A stretch of DNA of 12,998 nucleotides from Brumimicrobium sp965659845 (GCA_965659845.1 CBFHXS010000077.1:1-12998), one strand, 5' to 3'. Positions 4,880 to 11,715 are shown, counted from the first letter of the stretch. Notes: generated by a model from the sequence alone, not told the origin. Translations and numbers: made by a program.

Positions 4880-7266
4880 TATTGCTTTATAAATTGTTGA
4901 ACACCTATCGTTTTATCGTCAACAGCTATGATCACATGATAAACTCCTTTTCTCAAATTACTGGTGGGAAGTACAACTTTATTACCTGAATAATCTCTGC
5001 TGAATTGATGGTTTCCTGAGTTATCGTAAATCTTGACATTTATTGCTCCACTCGCAGAGAGAAGGTCAATTGTCAAATCATTGCGTGTTGGATTAGGGTA
5101 TAATTTGAATTGTTTTGATGCCAACTCATAAGTGTTTGCTGCACTCTTTCTGAATCCGAATGTGTACTCTCCTTTAAACAAGGTAGTTGCCTCCAATCGT
5201 CCATAACCATCAGTATCTCCACTGAAAGAGTTCCGTTCGTAGAATGGGTATTCCTCCCAACGCACAGATTGATTTGGTCTCCAAAGCAATACCAAACTAT
5301 CTTCATGAAATGCGACTCCGTTATGGCTTGTCATTAACGCAGTATCAAGATACCCTGAACTATTTTGACGAGCATCATACGTAAAACGAGCTTCTGTTTC
5401 AAAAGAGTCAGACCAAATCCCATCTACTTTCCAGAATCGTTCGGTCGAGATCACAAACTGATTACCAATGAAAGCGCTGTTAATAGGATCTGGGGAAACA
5501 CGATGATGATCTACTCTAAATAATGTGGAGTCTTCTTCACTCGTAACATCTAGAAAAAAGTATGGATAATTCAAGCTCTCCATTCCTGTTTCTTTGATAA
5601 CAATAGATTCGCCAGTAACAGCATTTAGAAGTTTATCATTTTGATTCAGCCCAACCATTTCTGGAACAAAAGGAATTGTAAATGTCGCAGTTCCTGACTG
5701 ACCGTTCATGATAAAATCAGTTGTAACGGTTTGCCAGTCAGTTCCAGTGAAAGTTACTTCCAATGGGATATTATTAAAGTAGTTAGGAGCCTGAAAAAGT
5801 TTCTGCTCGACATAAATCGTCACCTGATAATCTGAACCCACTGACTGGATATCGAATGAGTCTAATTCATACCCGTTAAAACCAGGATTAAAAACATAGC
5901 CATCAAAAAATGGATCTAGATCTTGTCCAGATGAAGTCTCCAATGCATTTTTAAAACCAGCAGCGTCTATATTGTCAAATGCAAAATTCGTTTGAATGTA
6001 TTTTAGCCCATCAAAAAAGTCTTGATCTCCCATGTATGTTCTCATGTTATGCATCATTGTAGCTCCTTTTTGATAAGAGTGATCACCGTAAGTCGCAGAA
6101 TGCGGAACACCAGAAAGCGCATAGAATTCTCCATCACTAATATGTGCCGACTGAATAACACCACGATGAACTCCTTTCAACTCCTCGATATAACGTGCGT
6201 AATCATACACATGCTCCAGGAAAATAGATTCACTGTAAGATGCTATACCCTCATTAATCCACATATCACCAGATGTCATACAGGTTACCAGATTACCCCA
6301 CCAGTGGTGAGACAGCTCATGTGCCATCAAGGTTTCATACTGCAAATTACCATTTGCCGTTGCAGCTGGGTACATAATGCAAGTTGCATGCTCCATAGCG
6401 CCGCCATTGAATGGAACCAATGCAAAAGCAATCTTATTCCACTCATATGGACCATAGTTCGATTCAAAAGCATCCATTGCTCCAAATAGATTAACAAAAG
6501 ATGCTTTGAAGTCAGTTGTATCTTGAGGAGCGGCAATAAGCATAACAGGAGTTTGAGTATTCGTCAAACTACTAACATAAGTCTGGTCAACATGGGTATA
6601 AGGAGCCACTCCTACACATGCCAAATAGGTTGGGATTGACTCTTCCAGAATCCATCTTCTGACATTCATTCCTCCTCCATCAATAAATTCATCTGCTATA
6701 TATCCGTTGCTGTATGCAAATTTATCAGATGGAGAAACTACTGTTATATCATACGTCGCTCTTTCAACGAAATTATCAAAGCAAGGATGCCATGTTCTCC
6801 CATAATTATGTGGTTTAGCTAAAAATCCAACGCCTAAATTATATGCATAATCACCTTGAAAATAGAATCCACCAAAACCAGAAGGATCCATTTGAGGCTG
6901 ACCGTTATAATAAATAGTCACAGAGTCTATATCACCTTGTGACAGTGTAGAAAGTAGATCGACTCTAAGTAAAGTATCATTGTATTGAAAAGATACTGGA
7001 TTACCTGCAGAACGAACAGAGTCAATCGTAAACTGAAGTAAATCTAATGAGATCGAATTGATATTATTCATTTTACTCTCAAACTTAACACGACAACTTC
7101 CCGTAATTGTTTGCGATCCAAAATCTGAAAAGTCTAAACCAATTTTGTAATCAAGTACATCTAAAGTATCACTTCGTTGATTTTCAGTACCCGACTTTTC
7201 ATTCATCTGGGCGCTTACCAGTAATGGCAACGTTGCTATAATCAATAAAAATAAGCTTCTCGTCAT
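4879..7266 (-). CDS. Secreted M1-family zinc aminopeptidase with T9SS type A sorting domain
   Basis: This 795-residue exported metallopeptidase removes N-terminal residues from peptides. A signal peptide (MTRSLFLLIIATLPLLVSA, cleaved before Gln20) is followed by an M1 N-terminal beta domain (about 35-225) and the catalytic domain (about 255-460). The zinc site is HELSH at 316-320 with the third ligand Glu339, the HExxH-x18-E spacing of M1 enzymes. The exopeptidase motif is GGAMEH at 288-293, with His where Asn is usual. Tyr398 in SYQKG is the likely transition-state Tyr. Residues 470-710 are beta-rich and unassigned. Residues 719-795 form a T9SS sorting domain (FKLYPNP, INVKIYDNSG, LRKGVYHV, final QQFIKQ), so the protein should cross the outer membrane by T9SS and be released or attached. 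It is the first gene of the minus-strand operon; its stop overlaps the ruvX start. The function is nutritional peptide scavenging by inference. Confidence 0.93.
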   Translation of the reverse strand: MTRSLFLLIIATLPLLVSAQMNEKSGTENQRSDTLDVLDYKIGLDFSDFGSQTITGSCRVKFESKMNNINSISLDLLQFTIDSVRSAGNPVSFQYNDTLLRVDLLSTLSQGDIDSVTIYYNGQPQMDPSGFGGFYFQGDYAYNLGVGFLAKPHNYGRTWHPCFDNFVERATYDITVVSPSDKFAYSNGYIADEFIDGGGMNVRRWILEESIPTYLACVGVAPYTHVDQTYVSSLTNTQTPVMLIAAPQDTTDFKASFVNLFGAMDAFESNYGPYEWNKIAFALVPFNGGAMEHATCIMYPAATANGNLQYETLMAHELSHHWWGNLVTCMTSGDMWINEGIASYSESIFLEHVYDYARYIEELKGVHRGVIQSAHISDGEFYALSGVPHSATYGDHSYQKGATMMHNMRTYMGDQDFFDGLKYIQTNFAFDNIDAAGFKNALETSSGQDLDPFFDGYVFNPGFNGYELDSFDIQSVGSDYQVTIYVEQKLFQAPNYFNNIPLEVTFTGTDWQTVTTDFIMNGQSGTATFTIPFVPEMVGLNQNDKLLNAVTGESIVIKETGMESLNYPYFFLDVTSEEDSTLFRVDHHRVSPDPINSAFIGNQFVISTERFWKVDGIWSDSFETEARFTYDARQNSSGYLDTALMTSHNGVAFHEDSLVLLWRPNQSVRWEEYPFYERNSFSGDTDGYGRLEATTLFKGEYTFGFRKSAANTYELASKQFKLYPNPTRNDLTIDLLSASGAINVKIYDNSGNHQFSRDYSGNKVVLPTSNLRKGVYHVIIAVDDKTIGVQQFIKQ

Positions 7267-7284
7267 AGTATTTTACTTATAACG

Positions 7285-7292
7285 CGAATTTA
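7285..7292 (-). promoter_or_regulatory. Weak candidate -7 box (TAAATTCG) for the aminopeptidase operon
   Basis: On the minus strand this matches TAnnTTTG at 7 of 8 positions and ends 18 bp before the ATG at 7266. The nearest TTTG (7305-7308) is only 12 bp upstream, too close for a normal -33 element. Confidence 0.25.
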
Positions 7293-7345
7293 CACTTAAT
7301 CACTCAAACTAAAAATTCAGAGAAGACTAATCTAATTGAAGATGG

Positions 7346-7357
7346 AGGTTTCAACCT
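7346..7357. repeat. Inverted repeat AGGTT-TC-AACCT in divergent intergenic region
   Basis: Perfect 5-bp arms with a 2-bp centre lie 7 bp upstream of the candidate -7 box of the plus-strand cluster, where a regulator could touch RNA polymerase. It could be an operator; nothing else supports this. Confidence 0.3.
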
Positions 7358-7364
7358 TTGTGAT

Positions 7365-7372
7365 TAAATTTG
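7365..7372 (+). promoter_or_regulatory. -7 box (TAAATTTG) placed for a leaderless or near-leaderless mRNA
   Basis: This is a perfect match to TAnnTTTG ending only 4 bp before the ATG at 7377, so transcription would start at or next to the start codon. An in-frame TAA at 7365-7367 rules out an upstream start apart from non-standard codons. The nearest TTG upstream (7336-7338) is 26 bp from the box, a little far for a -33 element. Confidence 0.4.
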
Positions 7373-7376
7373 CATT

Positions 7377-7961
7377 ATGACCGAAAAAGAGGCTCTTCTT
7401 TTCTTTCCGCATGATCCTAATGATGATCTTGATGATCTTTGGGAAGAACGACTCTTTGAGCAGAAACAATTCTTTTTAACTCGACCACCAATAGCGAAGG
7501 TGTTTCAAGCTAGACTGAACAAATTAGAGAAGCAATATAAGGCGTACCTCTTCCTTTCTGGAGAATTGGACAAGGTCAAAATCATGAATCACCCTGAAGT
7601 TCTTTATTCATTTCCTAATGATGTTATTGAGACATTCAACGCGTATCATTCGTCTAGGAACATATTCAAGCATGAGGTCTTAAAGTCGAGTGATTTTAAC
7701 TCCTTAAGAAAAGTAATAGACGCATGGATGACGCTTGAAAACACATATGCGGCACAATGGTTTTATTCCGAGAGTAAACAAGACGATATTGACGTTGTGC
7801 AAAGCAAAGAACCGGACCCTATGGTCATTTTGGAAAAACTCAAAAAAGCTCGAATGGATAAAAACATTAAAACGTTTGATAATCTACAAAAACACTTCAA
7901 TGTTTTAGATGAAGTCATTCGTAAAGAAGTAAAAAGGTTAACTTTGCTAAAGAAGGATTAA
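7377..7961 (+). CDS. Conserved-looking hypothetical helical protein, first gene of a three-gene cluster
   Basis: I cannot assign a function to this 194-residue protein. It has no signal peptide or membrane segment, so it is predicted cytosolic. The N-terminus is acidic (PHDPNDDLDDLWEE, residues 11-24) and is followed by a LFEQKQFFLTRPP segment. The rest looks almost entirely alpha-helical and highly charged, with amphipathic stretches at about 40-62, 83-130 and 148-192. The C-terminus is basic (KEVKRLTLLKKD). The acidic-head, PP-turn, helical layout resembles hypothetical proteins I associate with Bacteroidota genomes, but I cannot name a domain. The next gene, DUF493, starts 2 nt after the stop, so the two are surely co-transcribed and probably translationally coupled. 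The ATG is preceded by an in-frame stop 9 bp upstream, which fixes the start. It may be read from a leaderless transcript. Confidence 0.85.
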   Translation: MTEKEALLFFPHDPNDDLDDLWEERLFEQKQFFLTRPPIAKVFQARLNKLEKQYKAYLFLSGELDKVKIMNHPEVLYSFPNDVIETFNAYHSSRNIFKHEVLKSSDFNSLRKVIDAWMTLENTYAAQWFYSESKQDDIDVVQSKEPDPMVILEKLKKARMDKNIKTFDNLQKHFNVLDEVIRKEVKRLTLLKKD

Positions 7962-7963
7962 TT

Positions 7964-8230
7964 ATGGACAAAAGATTCGAAAAACTCTACGAGCAACTGG
8001 ACCAACAAGAATGGCCTAGGCTTTACTTCTTTAAATTTATTGCTCCAAGTGACTCTAGAACTATTGCTCTAATCACTGGTCTTTTCGAAGATGAAAACAA
8101 TATAACACTACGTCCTTCATCAAAAGGCAGCTATACAAGTGTTAGTGTTAAGGAAGTAATGATGAGCGCAGCTGACGTCATTAGTAAGTACGAAAAGGCT
8201 GCAGAAATCAAAGGAGTAATATCATTATAA
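7964..8230 (+). CDS. DUF493 (YbeD-like) family small protein
   Basis: This 88-residue cytosolic protein matches the DUF493/YbeD family in length (E. coli YbeD 87) and pattern. It has YFFKFIAPSD near residues 21-30, then LFEDEN, the family signature RPSSKGSYTSVSV at 50-62, and an ending YEKAAEIKGVISL. The fold in E. coli YbeD is a ferredoxin-like ACT-type alpha/beta sandwich. The biochemical role of the family is not settled, although regulation of small-molecule metabolism by analogy with ACT domains has been suggested. Here it is the middle gene of a tight cluster, 2 nt after the helical protein and 1 nt before the membrane protein, so the three products are probably made together. Family call is firm; function is unknown. 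Confidence 0.88.
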   Translation: MDKRFEKLYEQLDQQEWPRLYFFKFIAPSDSRTIALITGLFEDENNITLRPSSKGSYTSVSVKEVMMSAADVISKYEKAAEIKGVISL

Positions 8231-8231
8231 T

Positions 8232-8627
8232 ATGTTTCTACTTGTCATAAATTTATCAAGAGTAATTGCAAATATTGCATGGGCGACACTGATCATTATC
8301 ATTTTAATCGTCCTTTACCGACTTCTTCTAAAAAGATTAAAACGCACGAGGCCTTCTCAAGAGAATTTTTTAACACTTCATGCTATAGAGCAGAACCCTG
8401 CTTCGGGAATTATTCAGGTTTTCTTTGAGCAAGAGTTACCAAAAAACGTCAAAATATCAATTTATGATGTAAATGGAACCAAAACTAATGTTCTCGAAGA
8501 GAAACATTTTAAATCAGGAGGAAACGTGTTTTCAATAGATACTACGAAATATAAAAATGGAGAATACTTTTTGGAATTGAAAACAGAATTTCAAAAGTCC
8601 AGTAAACTATTTGAAATTAAAAATTGA
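8232..8627 (+). CDS. Small membrane-anchored protein with T9SS sorting-domain-like beta domain
   Basis: This 131-residue protein has one N-terminal transmembrane helix (about 11-33), then a basic stretch RLLLKRLKRTR (30-40). From about 47 to 131 comes a domain that reads like a T9SS type A sorting domain: QNPASG at 55-59, KNVKISIYDVNG at 71-82, GGNVFSIDT at 96-104, YKNGEYFLEL at 107-116 and the final KLFEIKN. The genuine sorting domain in the aminopeptidase of this window has the same order of landmarks (YPNP, NVKIYDNSG, RKGVYHV, QQFIKQ). Here, however, there is no cargo and no cleavable signal peptide, and the basic flank after the helix predicts a cytoplasmic domain. It starts 1 nt after the DUF493 stop. 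I do not recognise a named family. A structural homologue of the sorting domain used for another purpose is my best reading. Confidence 0.8.
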   Translation: MFLLVINLSRVIANIAWATLIIIILIVLYRLLLKRLKRTRPSQENFLTLHAIEQNPASGIIQVFFEQELPKNVKISIYDVNGTKTNVLEEKHFKSGGNVFSIDTTKYKNGEYFLELKTEFQKSSKLFEIKN

Positions 8628-8638
8628 GTATACACAAT

Positions 8639-8656
8639 CGTTTAAAGTCCTAAACG
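8639..8656. repeat. Inverted repeat CGTTTA-N6-TAAACG, weak terminator or operator
   Basis: Perfect 6-bp arms around AAGTCC lie 12 bp after the three-gene cluster and 38 bp before the outer-membrane protein gene. TTATTTCATTT follows, so it could be a weak terminator of the cluster. The stem is AT-rich and has only two G-C pairs, so an operator or chance is equally possible. Confidence 0.3.
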
Positions 8657-8694
8657 TTATTTCATTTAAGTAGTTATTATTTATATTAGTCGAA

Positions 8695-9348
8695 ATGAAC
8701 ACAACCATGAAGTCACTTCTCATTATTTTTTCAATTCTTATAATAGCTAACACAAACTCTTTCGCTCAGACGGATTTTGCTCCTAAAGGATCTTTTAAGG
8801 TAGAAATCGCTTTACCGAATAATGCTACGAACAGTGCATTTAGAGATTTGATGCAAGGCCTCGTATGTTTAACCCCTTCATACCAACACACCTTAGACAA
8901 TACGCTTTCTTTTGGCTTTGGATTGAGGTACAATTATTTTGATGTAAACGAATTCAAAAACACAGTTGGATTAGCTGGTGGAATGCATACTGCAGGAGTA
9001 TTTGGAAAAATTGGACAAGAAAAGTTTTACGGAAATTTTGGTGTTGATTACGGAGTGAGAATTGGTTACAGTATGAACTTTTTCGCCACGAATAAAAATG
9101 AAGAACTCTTAGGAGGAGCTTATTCCAATGATGCTGGTTTTGTTGAGCCTCACTTAGGTCTTGCACTTACGGCTAACGAAAACACATCTTTTCGATTAGT
9201 TTTAGGTTATGCTTTTCATGGTTTTGAATTCAGACCTAATCAAGTTGGCCTTGAGAATTTCGCAGGCGTTAATGCAGATCAGCTGAATGCAATCACAACG
9301 TACTTTACAATAGGTTTTGGTTATTCTTATTACTTTGGACAGAACTAA
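8695..9348 (+). CDS. Small outer-membrane beta-barrel protein
   Basis: This 217-residue protein has a clear Sec signal peptide (hydrophobic core LLIIFSILIIA, cleavage after SFA at residue 24). The mature protein is dominated by alternating, aromatic- and glycine-rich strands, such as LSFGFGLRYNYF, FYGNFGVDYGVRIGYSMNFF, EPHLGLALTA, TSFRLVLGYAFHGFEF and the last strand YFTIGFGYSYYFGQN. This fits an 8-strand OmpA/OmpX-like barrel of the type common in Bacteroidota; a specific function cannot be given. Met5 (ATG at 8707) is an equally good start and gives a more usual signal peptide. No convincing promoter box is seen in the 67-bp gap before it. The stop overlaps the stop of the convergent pseudouridine synthase gene by 4 bp. 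Confidence 0.8.
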   Translation: MNTTMKSLLIIFSILIIANTNSFAQTDFAPKGSFKVEIALPNNATNSAFRDLMQGLVCLTPSYQHTLDNTLSFGFGLRYNYFDVNEFKNTVGLAGGMHTAGVFGKIGQEKFYGNFGVDYGVRIGYSMNFFATNKNEELLGGAYSNDAGFVEPHLGLALTANENTSFRLVLGYAFHGFEFRPNQVGLENFAGVNADQLNAITTYFTIGFGYSYYFGQN

Positions 9349-10256
9349 TCCTTATTTATTCGTTTATGCCATCTTTTCATTCTATCAATGTAACGACTGA
9401 ATTTATTCGGTAAATCTACTGCAACAATTATTTCTTTATCCGTAAATGGGTGTTCAAATTCGATTCTGTTTGCAGAAAGAAAGAAGCCCTTCCCTTTCAA
9501 CACATCTGATTTTGAGCTATACTTCACATCACCAACAATCGGGTGGCCAGCTTCAGACAAATGGACTCTGAGTTGATGTTTTCTCCCTGTAATTGGCGAT
9601 AACTCAATAATTGTATTCCATTTGTCTTGGACATGCGCAAACGATTCCTTCGCTCGATAAAGCGTTAATGCATGATTGTGATCAACCTCAGATTCGAAAA
9701 TCCCCTCACCTTTAATCATACCCTGAACAATTGCAGTATACGTCTTATTAATTTTTCTTTGCTCAAACAATACGCCAAGCCTGATTCTTGAAGATGAGGT
9801 TTTCGCAACAATAACTAATCCATGAGTTTTCGCATCTAACCGATGAACAGTAAGGGGAACTGAAAGACCATCTTTCTGTGAAGACCTTTGGATATTAACT
9901 GGAATAGCATTTTGAAGTGTTTTCCATTTATTACCAGATGTAGGAAGCCCAGGAGGTTTTTCAACTATGGCAATGTAATCATCTTCGAAAAGTACGTTTA
10001 GCGCCAGGTCATAAACCTTGCTTACCGCACCTAAATATTCAAGAATTTGTATTTGATCGTTGTTTGAAACTTCATCTAAAGACTTTGCGATCTTCCCATT
10101 GATAAGAATCTGTCTTCTACCAAAAGCCTTCTTGACACCTTTCCTTGAAGGAATGCTAATCAGTTTCCCAGGCAGATATTCATAGACATTCTGAGTGTCT
10201 TCCAGTCCTTGAACTAGCTGCTCTTCTATTATTTTCCTTCCTTCAAAAATCTTCAT
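9345..10256 (-). CDS. RluA-family RNA pseudouridine synthase
   Basis: This 303-residue enzyme converts uridine to pseudouridine in RNA, probably rRNA or tRNA. An S4-like RNA-binding region covers about 30-74 (GRRQILINGKIAKSLDEV). The catalytic domain carries motif II HRLDAKTHGLVIVAK with the nucleophile Asp141, the conserved Tyr173 in KTYTAIVQG, and motif III TGRKHQLRVHLSEAGHPIVGDVKY at about 223-246. The usual TSGL after the catalytic Asp reads THGL here. The first 29 residues have no recognisable domain and the C-terminus is basic (DRMKRWHKRINKD). Which uridine is modified cannot be told, so I do not assign RluA, RluC or RluD. It is transcribed alone, divergent from the flavin reductase gene. 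Confidence 0.9.
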   Translation of the reverse strand: MKIFEGRKIIEEQLVQGLEDTQNVYEYLPGKLISIPSRKGVKKAFGRRQILINGKIAKSLDEVSNNDQIQILEYLGAVSKVYDLALNVLFEDDYIAIVEKPPGLPTSGNKWKTLQNAIPVNIQRSSQKDGLSVPLTVHRLDAKTHGLVIVAKTSSSRIRLGVLFEQRKINKTYTAIVQGMIKGEGIFESEVDHNHALTLYRAKESFAHVQDKWNTIIELSPITGRKHQLRVHLSEAGHPIVGDVKYSSKSDVLKGKGFFLSANRIEFEHPFTDKEIIVAVDLPNKFSRYIDRMKRWHKRINKD

Positions 10257-10268
10257 TTCTCTTGCCTA

Positions 10269-10276
10269 CAAATCTA
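10269..10276 (-). promoter_or_regulatory. -7 box (TAGATTTG) for the pseudouridine synthase gene
   Basis: On the minus strand this is a perfect TAnnTTTG match ending 12 bp before the ATG at 10256. A TTTG (10301-10304) lies 24 bp upstream, slightly longer than the usual spacing for a -33 element. Confidence 0.45.
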
Positions 10277-10339
10277 TGCACATTTTCATCAACTTATTAA
10301 CAAATGAAAAGAAAGGTTTTTAATGATTGAGAATACCAT

Positions 10340-10347
10340 TAACTTTG
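10340..10347 (+). promoter_or_regulatory. -7 box (TAACTTTG) for the flavin reductase / DUF3127 operon
   Basis: This is a perfect TAnnTTTG match 27 bp before the ATG at 10375. TTTT at 10317-10320 lies 19 bp upstream and is one base away from the TTTG -33 element. It is one of the better promoter candidates in the window. Confidence 0.45.
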
Positions 10348-10374
10348 TTTATTCATTTTATTTAGCGAGTAATT

Positions 10375-11271
10375 ATGTTAACAATAGATCCGAAAGAGAT
10401 ACCTGTACCGAAACTTCATCACTATTTACTTGGTGCTGTTGGACCACGTCCTATCGCTTTTGCATCAACCATTGATGAGAATGGCAATCCAAATCTTGCA
10501 CCATTTAGTTTTTTTAATGTCTTTAGTGCAAACCCACCGATCATGGTATTTTCACCAGCTCGAAGTGGGAGAACTAATACAACGAAAGATACTTACGAAA
10601 ATGTAAAGGTTGTGCCGGAATGTGTCATCAATATTGTAAATTACAATATCGTTGAACAAATGAGTTTAAGCTCTTCTCCATACGATAAAGACATCAGTGA
10701 ATTTGTAAAGTCAGGATTGACCCCTGTGAAGTCTGATTTGGTAAAACCATTTCGCGTTAAAGAATCACCTGTTCAATTTGAGTGCAAGGTTATCGAAGTA
10801 AAAGAACTTGGAGATGGCGGAGGTGCTGGGAACCTTGTGATTTGTGAGGTGTTGAAAATTCACATTGATGAGAAAATTCTTGATGAAGACAAAATGATTG
10901 ATCAGAAAAAGATTGATCTTGTTGCCAGAATGGGTGGGAATTGGTACTGCCGAGCAGATGAGAACTCAATGTTCGAAGTAGTTAAACCTGTTACCACAAA
11001 AGGAATGGGAATTGATGAAATACCTGAAGACATAAGAACAAGTAAAATACTTACTGGTAATGATTTAGGAAAGTTAGGAAGCGTTAAAGAGCTTCCAAAT
11101 GAGACTGATGTTAATGAGTATAAACTCATAGAATTATCAGATCTTTTTGTAACTTTAGAAGACGAGCCAGCTAAATTAGAAGAAGAATTACATGTTCTTG
11201 CTCAGCAAAAGCTGGCGAAAAACGAGGTAGAAGACGCCTGGAAAACACTATTAGCATTTAATAATCAATAA
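10375..11271 (+). CDS. Flavin reductase-like FMN-binding protein with C-terminal extension
   Basis: This 298-residue cytosolic protein begins with a split-barrel flavin reductase domain (about 5-200). Landmarks are VGPRPIAFAST at 22-32, NLAPFSFFNVFSANPPIMVFSP at about 40-61 (FMN contact region), the RTNTTKDTYEN stretch at 66-76, ECVINIV, and LVARMGGNWYCR at 182-193. The family includes flavoredoxins and reductases that bind FMN, but the electron donor and acceptor are not readable from sequence. Residues 205-298 are an added tail, acidic and helical (EDEPAKLEEELHVLAQQKLAKNEVEDAWKTLL), which is not part of the core domain. The DUF3127 gene follows after 14 bp, so the two are co-transcribed. 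Domain call is confident; physiological role is unknown. Confidence 0.88.
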   Translation: MLTIDPKEIPVPKLHHYLLGAVGPRPIAFASTIDENGNPNLAPFSFFNVFSANPPIMVFSPARSGRTNTTKDTYENVKVVPECVINIVNYNIVEQMSLSSSPYDKDISEFVKSGLTPVKSDLVKPFRVKESPVQFECKVIEVKELGDGGGAGNLVICEVLKIHIDEKILDEDKMIDQKKIDLVARMGGNWYCRADENSMFEVVKPVTTKGMGIDEIPEDIRTSKILTGNDLGKLGSVKELPNETDVNEYKLIELSDLFVTLEDEPAKLEEELHVLAQQKLAKNEVEDAWKTLLAFNNQ

Positions 11272-11285
11272 AATACAACAACACT

Positions 11286-11660
11286 ATGTTTACCATTTCT
11301 GGAATAGTAAAAGTAAAAAATGACACTCAGCAGATCTCTGAAAAATTTTCAAAAAGAGAATTTGTAGTTACTGATGCGTCAGGAAACTATCCACAAGATA
11401 TTCTTTTTCAATTGACTCAAGACCGCACAGGATTGCTTGATGATATCAATACGAATGATGTTGTGAACGTAACCTTTAACATTAGAGGTCGTGAATGGAC
11501 AAGCCCAAAAGGAGAAGTTAAATACTTCAACTCATTAGACGTTTGGAAAGTAGAGAAATCTCAAGGTGGTGGAGCTCCAACTCCTCCAGACATTGAACCT
11601 GCTTCATCTGACAGCGCTGAAACTTTAGTAGAAGAGGGAGACGACGATCTACCATTCTAA
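11286..11660 (+). CDS. DUF3127 OB-fold-like protein with SSB-type C-terminal tip
   Basis: This 124-residue protein matches the DUF3127 family found mainly in Bacteroidota. It starts with MFTISGIVKVK, continues with KREFVVTDASGNYPQDILFQL at about 23-43, DVVNVTFNIRGREW at 58-71 and YFNSLDVWKVEK at 80-91, a five-strand OB-fold-like pattern close to single-stranded DNA-binding protein (SSB). A flexible linker (GGGAPTPPDIEPASSDS) leads to the acidic end EEGDDDLPF. The last six residues, DDDLPF, copy the SSB tip (DDDIPF in E. coli) that docks many replication and repair proteins. The protein is therefore probably a nucleic-acid-binding or SSB-interactome protein, but its role has not been shown to my knowledge. 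It is co-transcribed with the flavin reductase gene and followed by a strong terminator. It is too divergent to call ssb. Confidence 0.88.
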   Translation: MFTISGIVKVKNDTQQISEKFSKREFVVTDASGNYPQDILFQLTQDRTGLLDDINTNDVVNVTFNIRGREWTSPKGEVKYFNSLDVWKVEKSQGGGAPTPPDIEPASSDSAETLVEEGDDDLPF

Positions 11661-11681
11661 ACAATGTTCACTAAAAATAGT

Positions 11682-11715
11682 AAAGAGGTAGTTGTTTTCA
11701 CTGCCTCTTTTTTTT
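11682..11715 (+). terminator. Intrinsic terminator after the DUF3127 gene
   Basis: AAAGAGGTAGT (11682-11692) pairs with ACTGCCTCTTT (11700-11710) over 11 bp with one T·G wobble and a 7-nt loop, and is followed by an unbroken T run to 11715. It is a strong rho-independent terminator for the plus strand. The stop codon of the convergent NamZ gene (11714-11716) lies in its T tract. It may also act, less well, in the minus direction. Confidence 0.85.

Noticed and set aside
5073..6536. Extra open frames inside the aminopeptidase gene on both strands (for example 5073-5306 and 6327-6536 minus, 6022-6489 plus)
   Set aside because: They lie wholly inside a gene with strong family motifs, and their products show no domain-like pattern, only Cys/His/Ile-rich shadow composition.
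8232..8627. Small protein taken as the remnant of a larger T9SS cargo gene
   Set aside because: It has its own start, is spaced 1 nt from the previous gene, has a clean transmembrane helix before the beta domain and shows no decayed upstream frame in the same direction.
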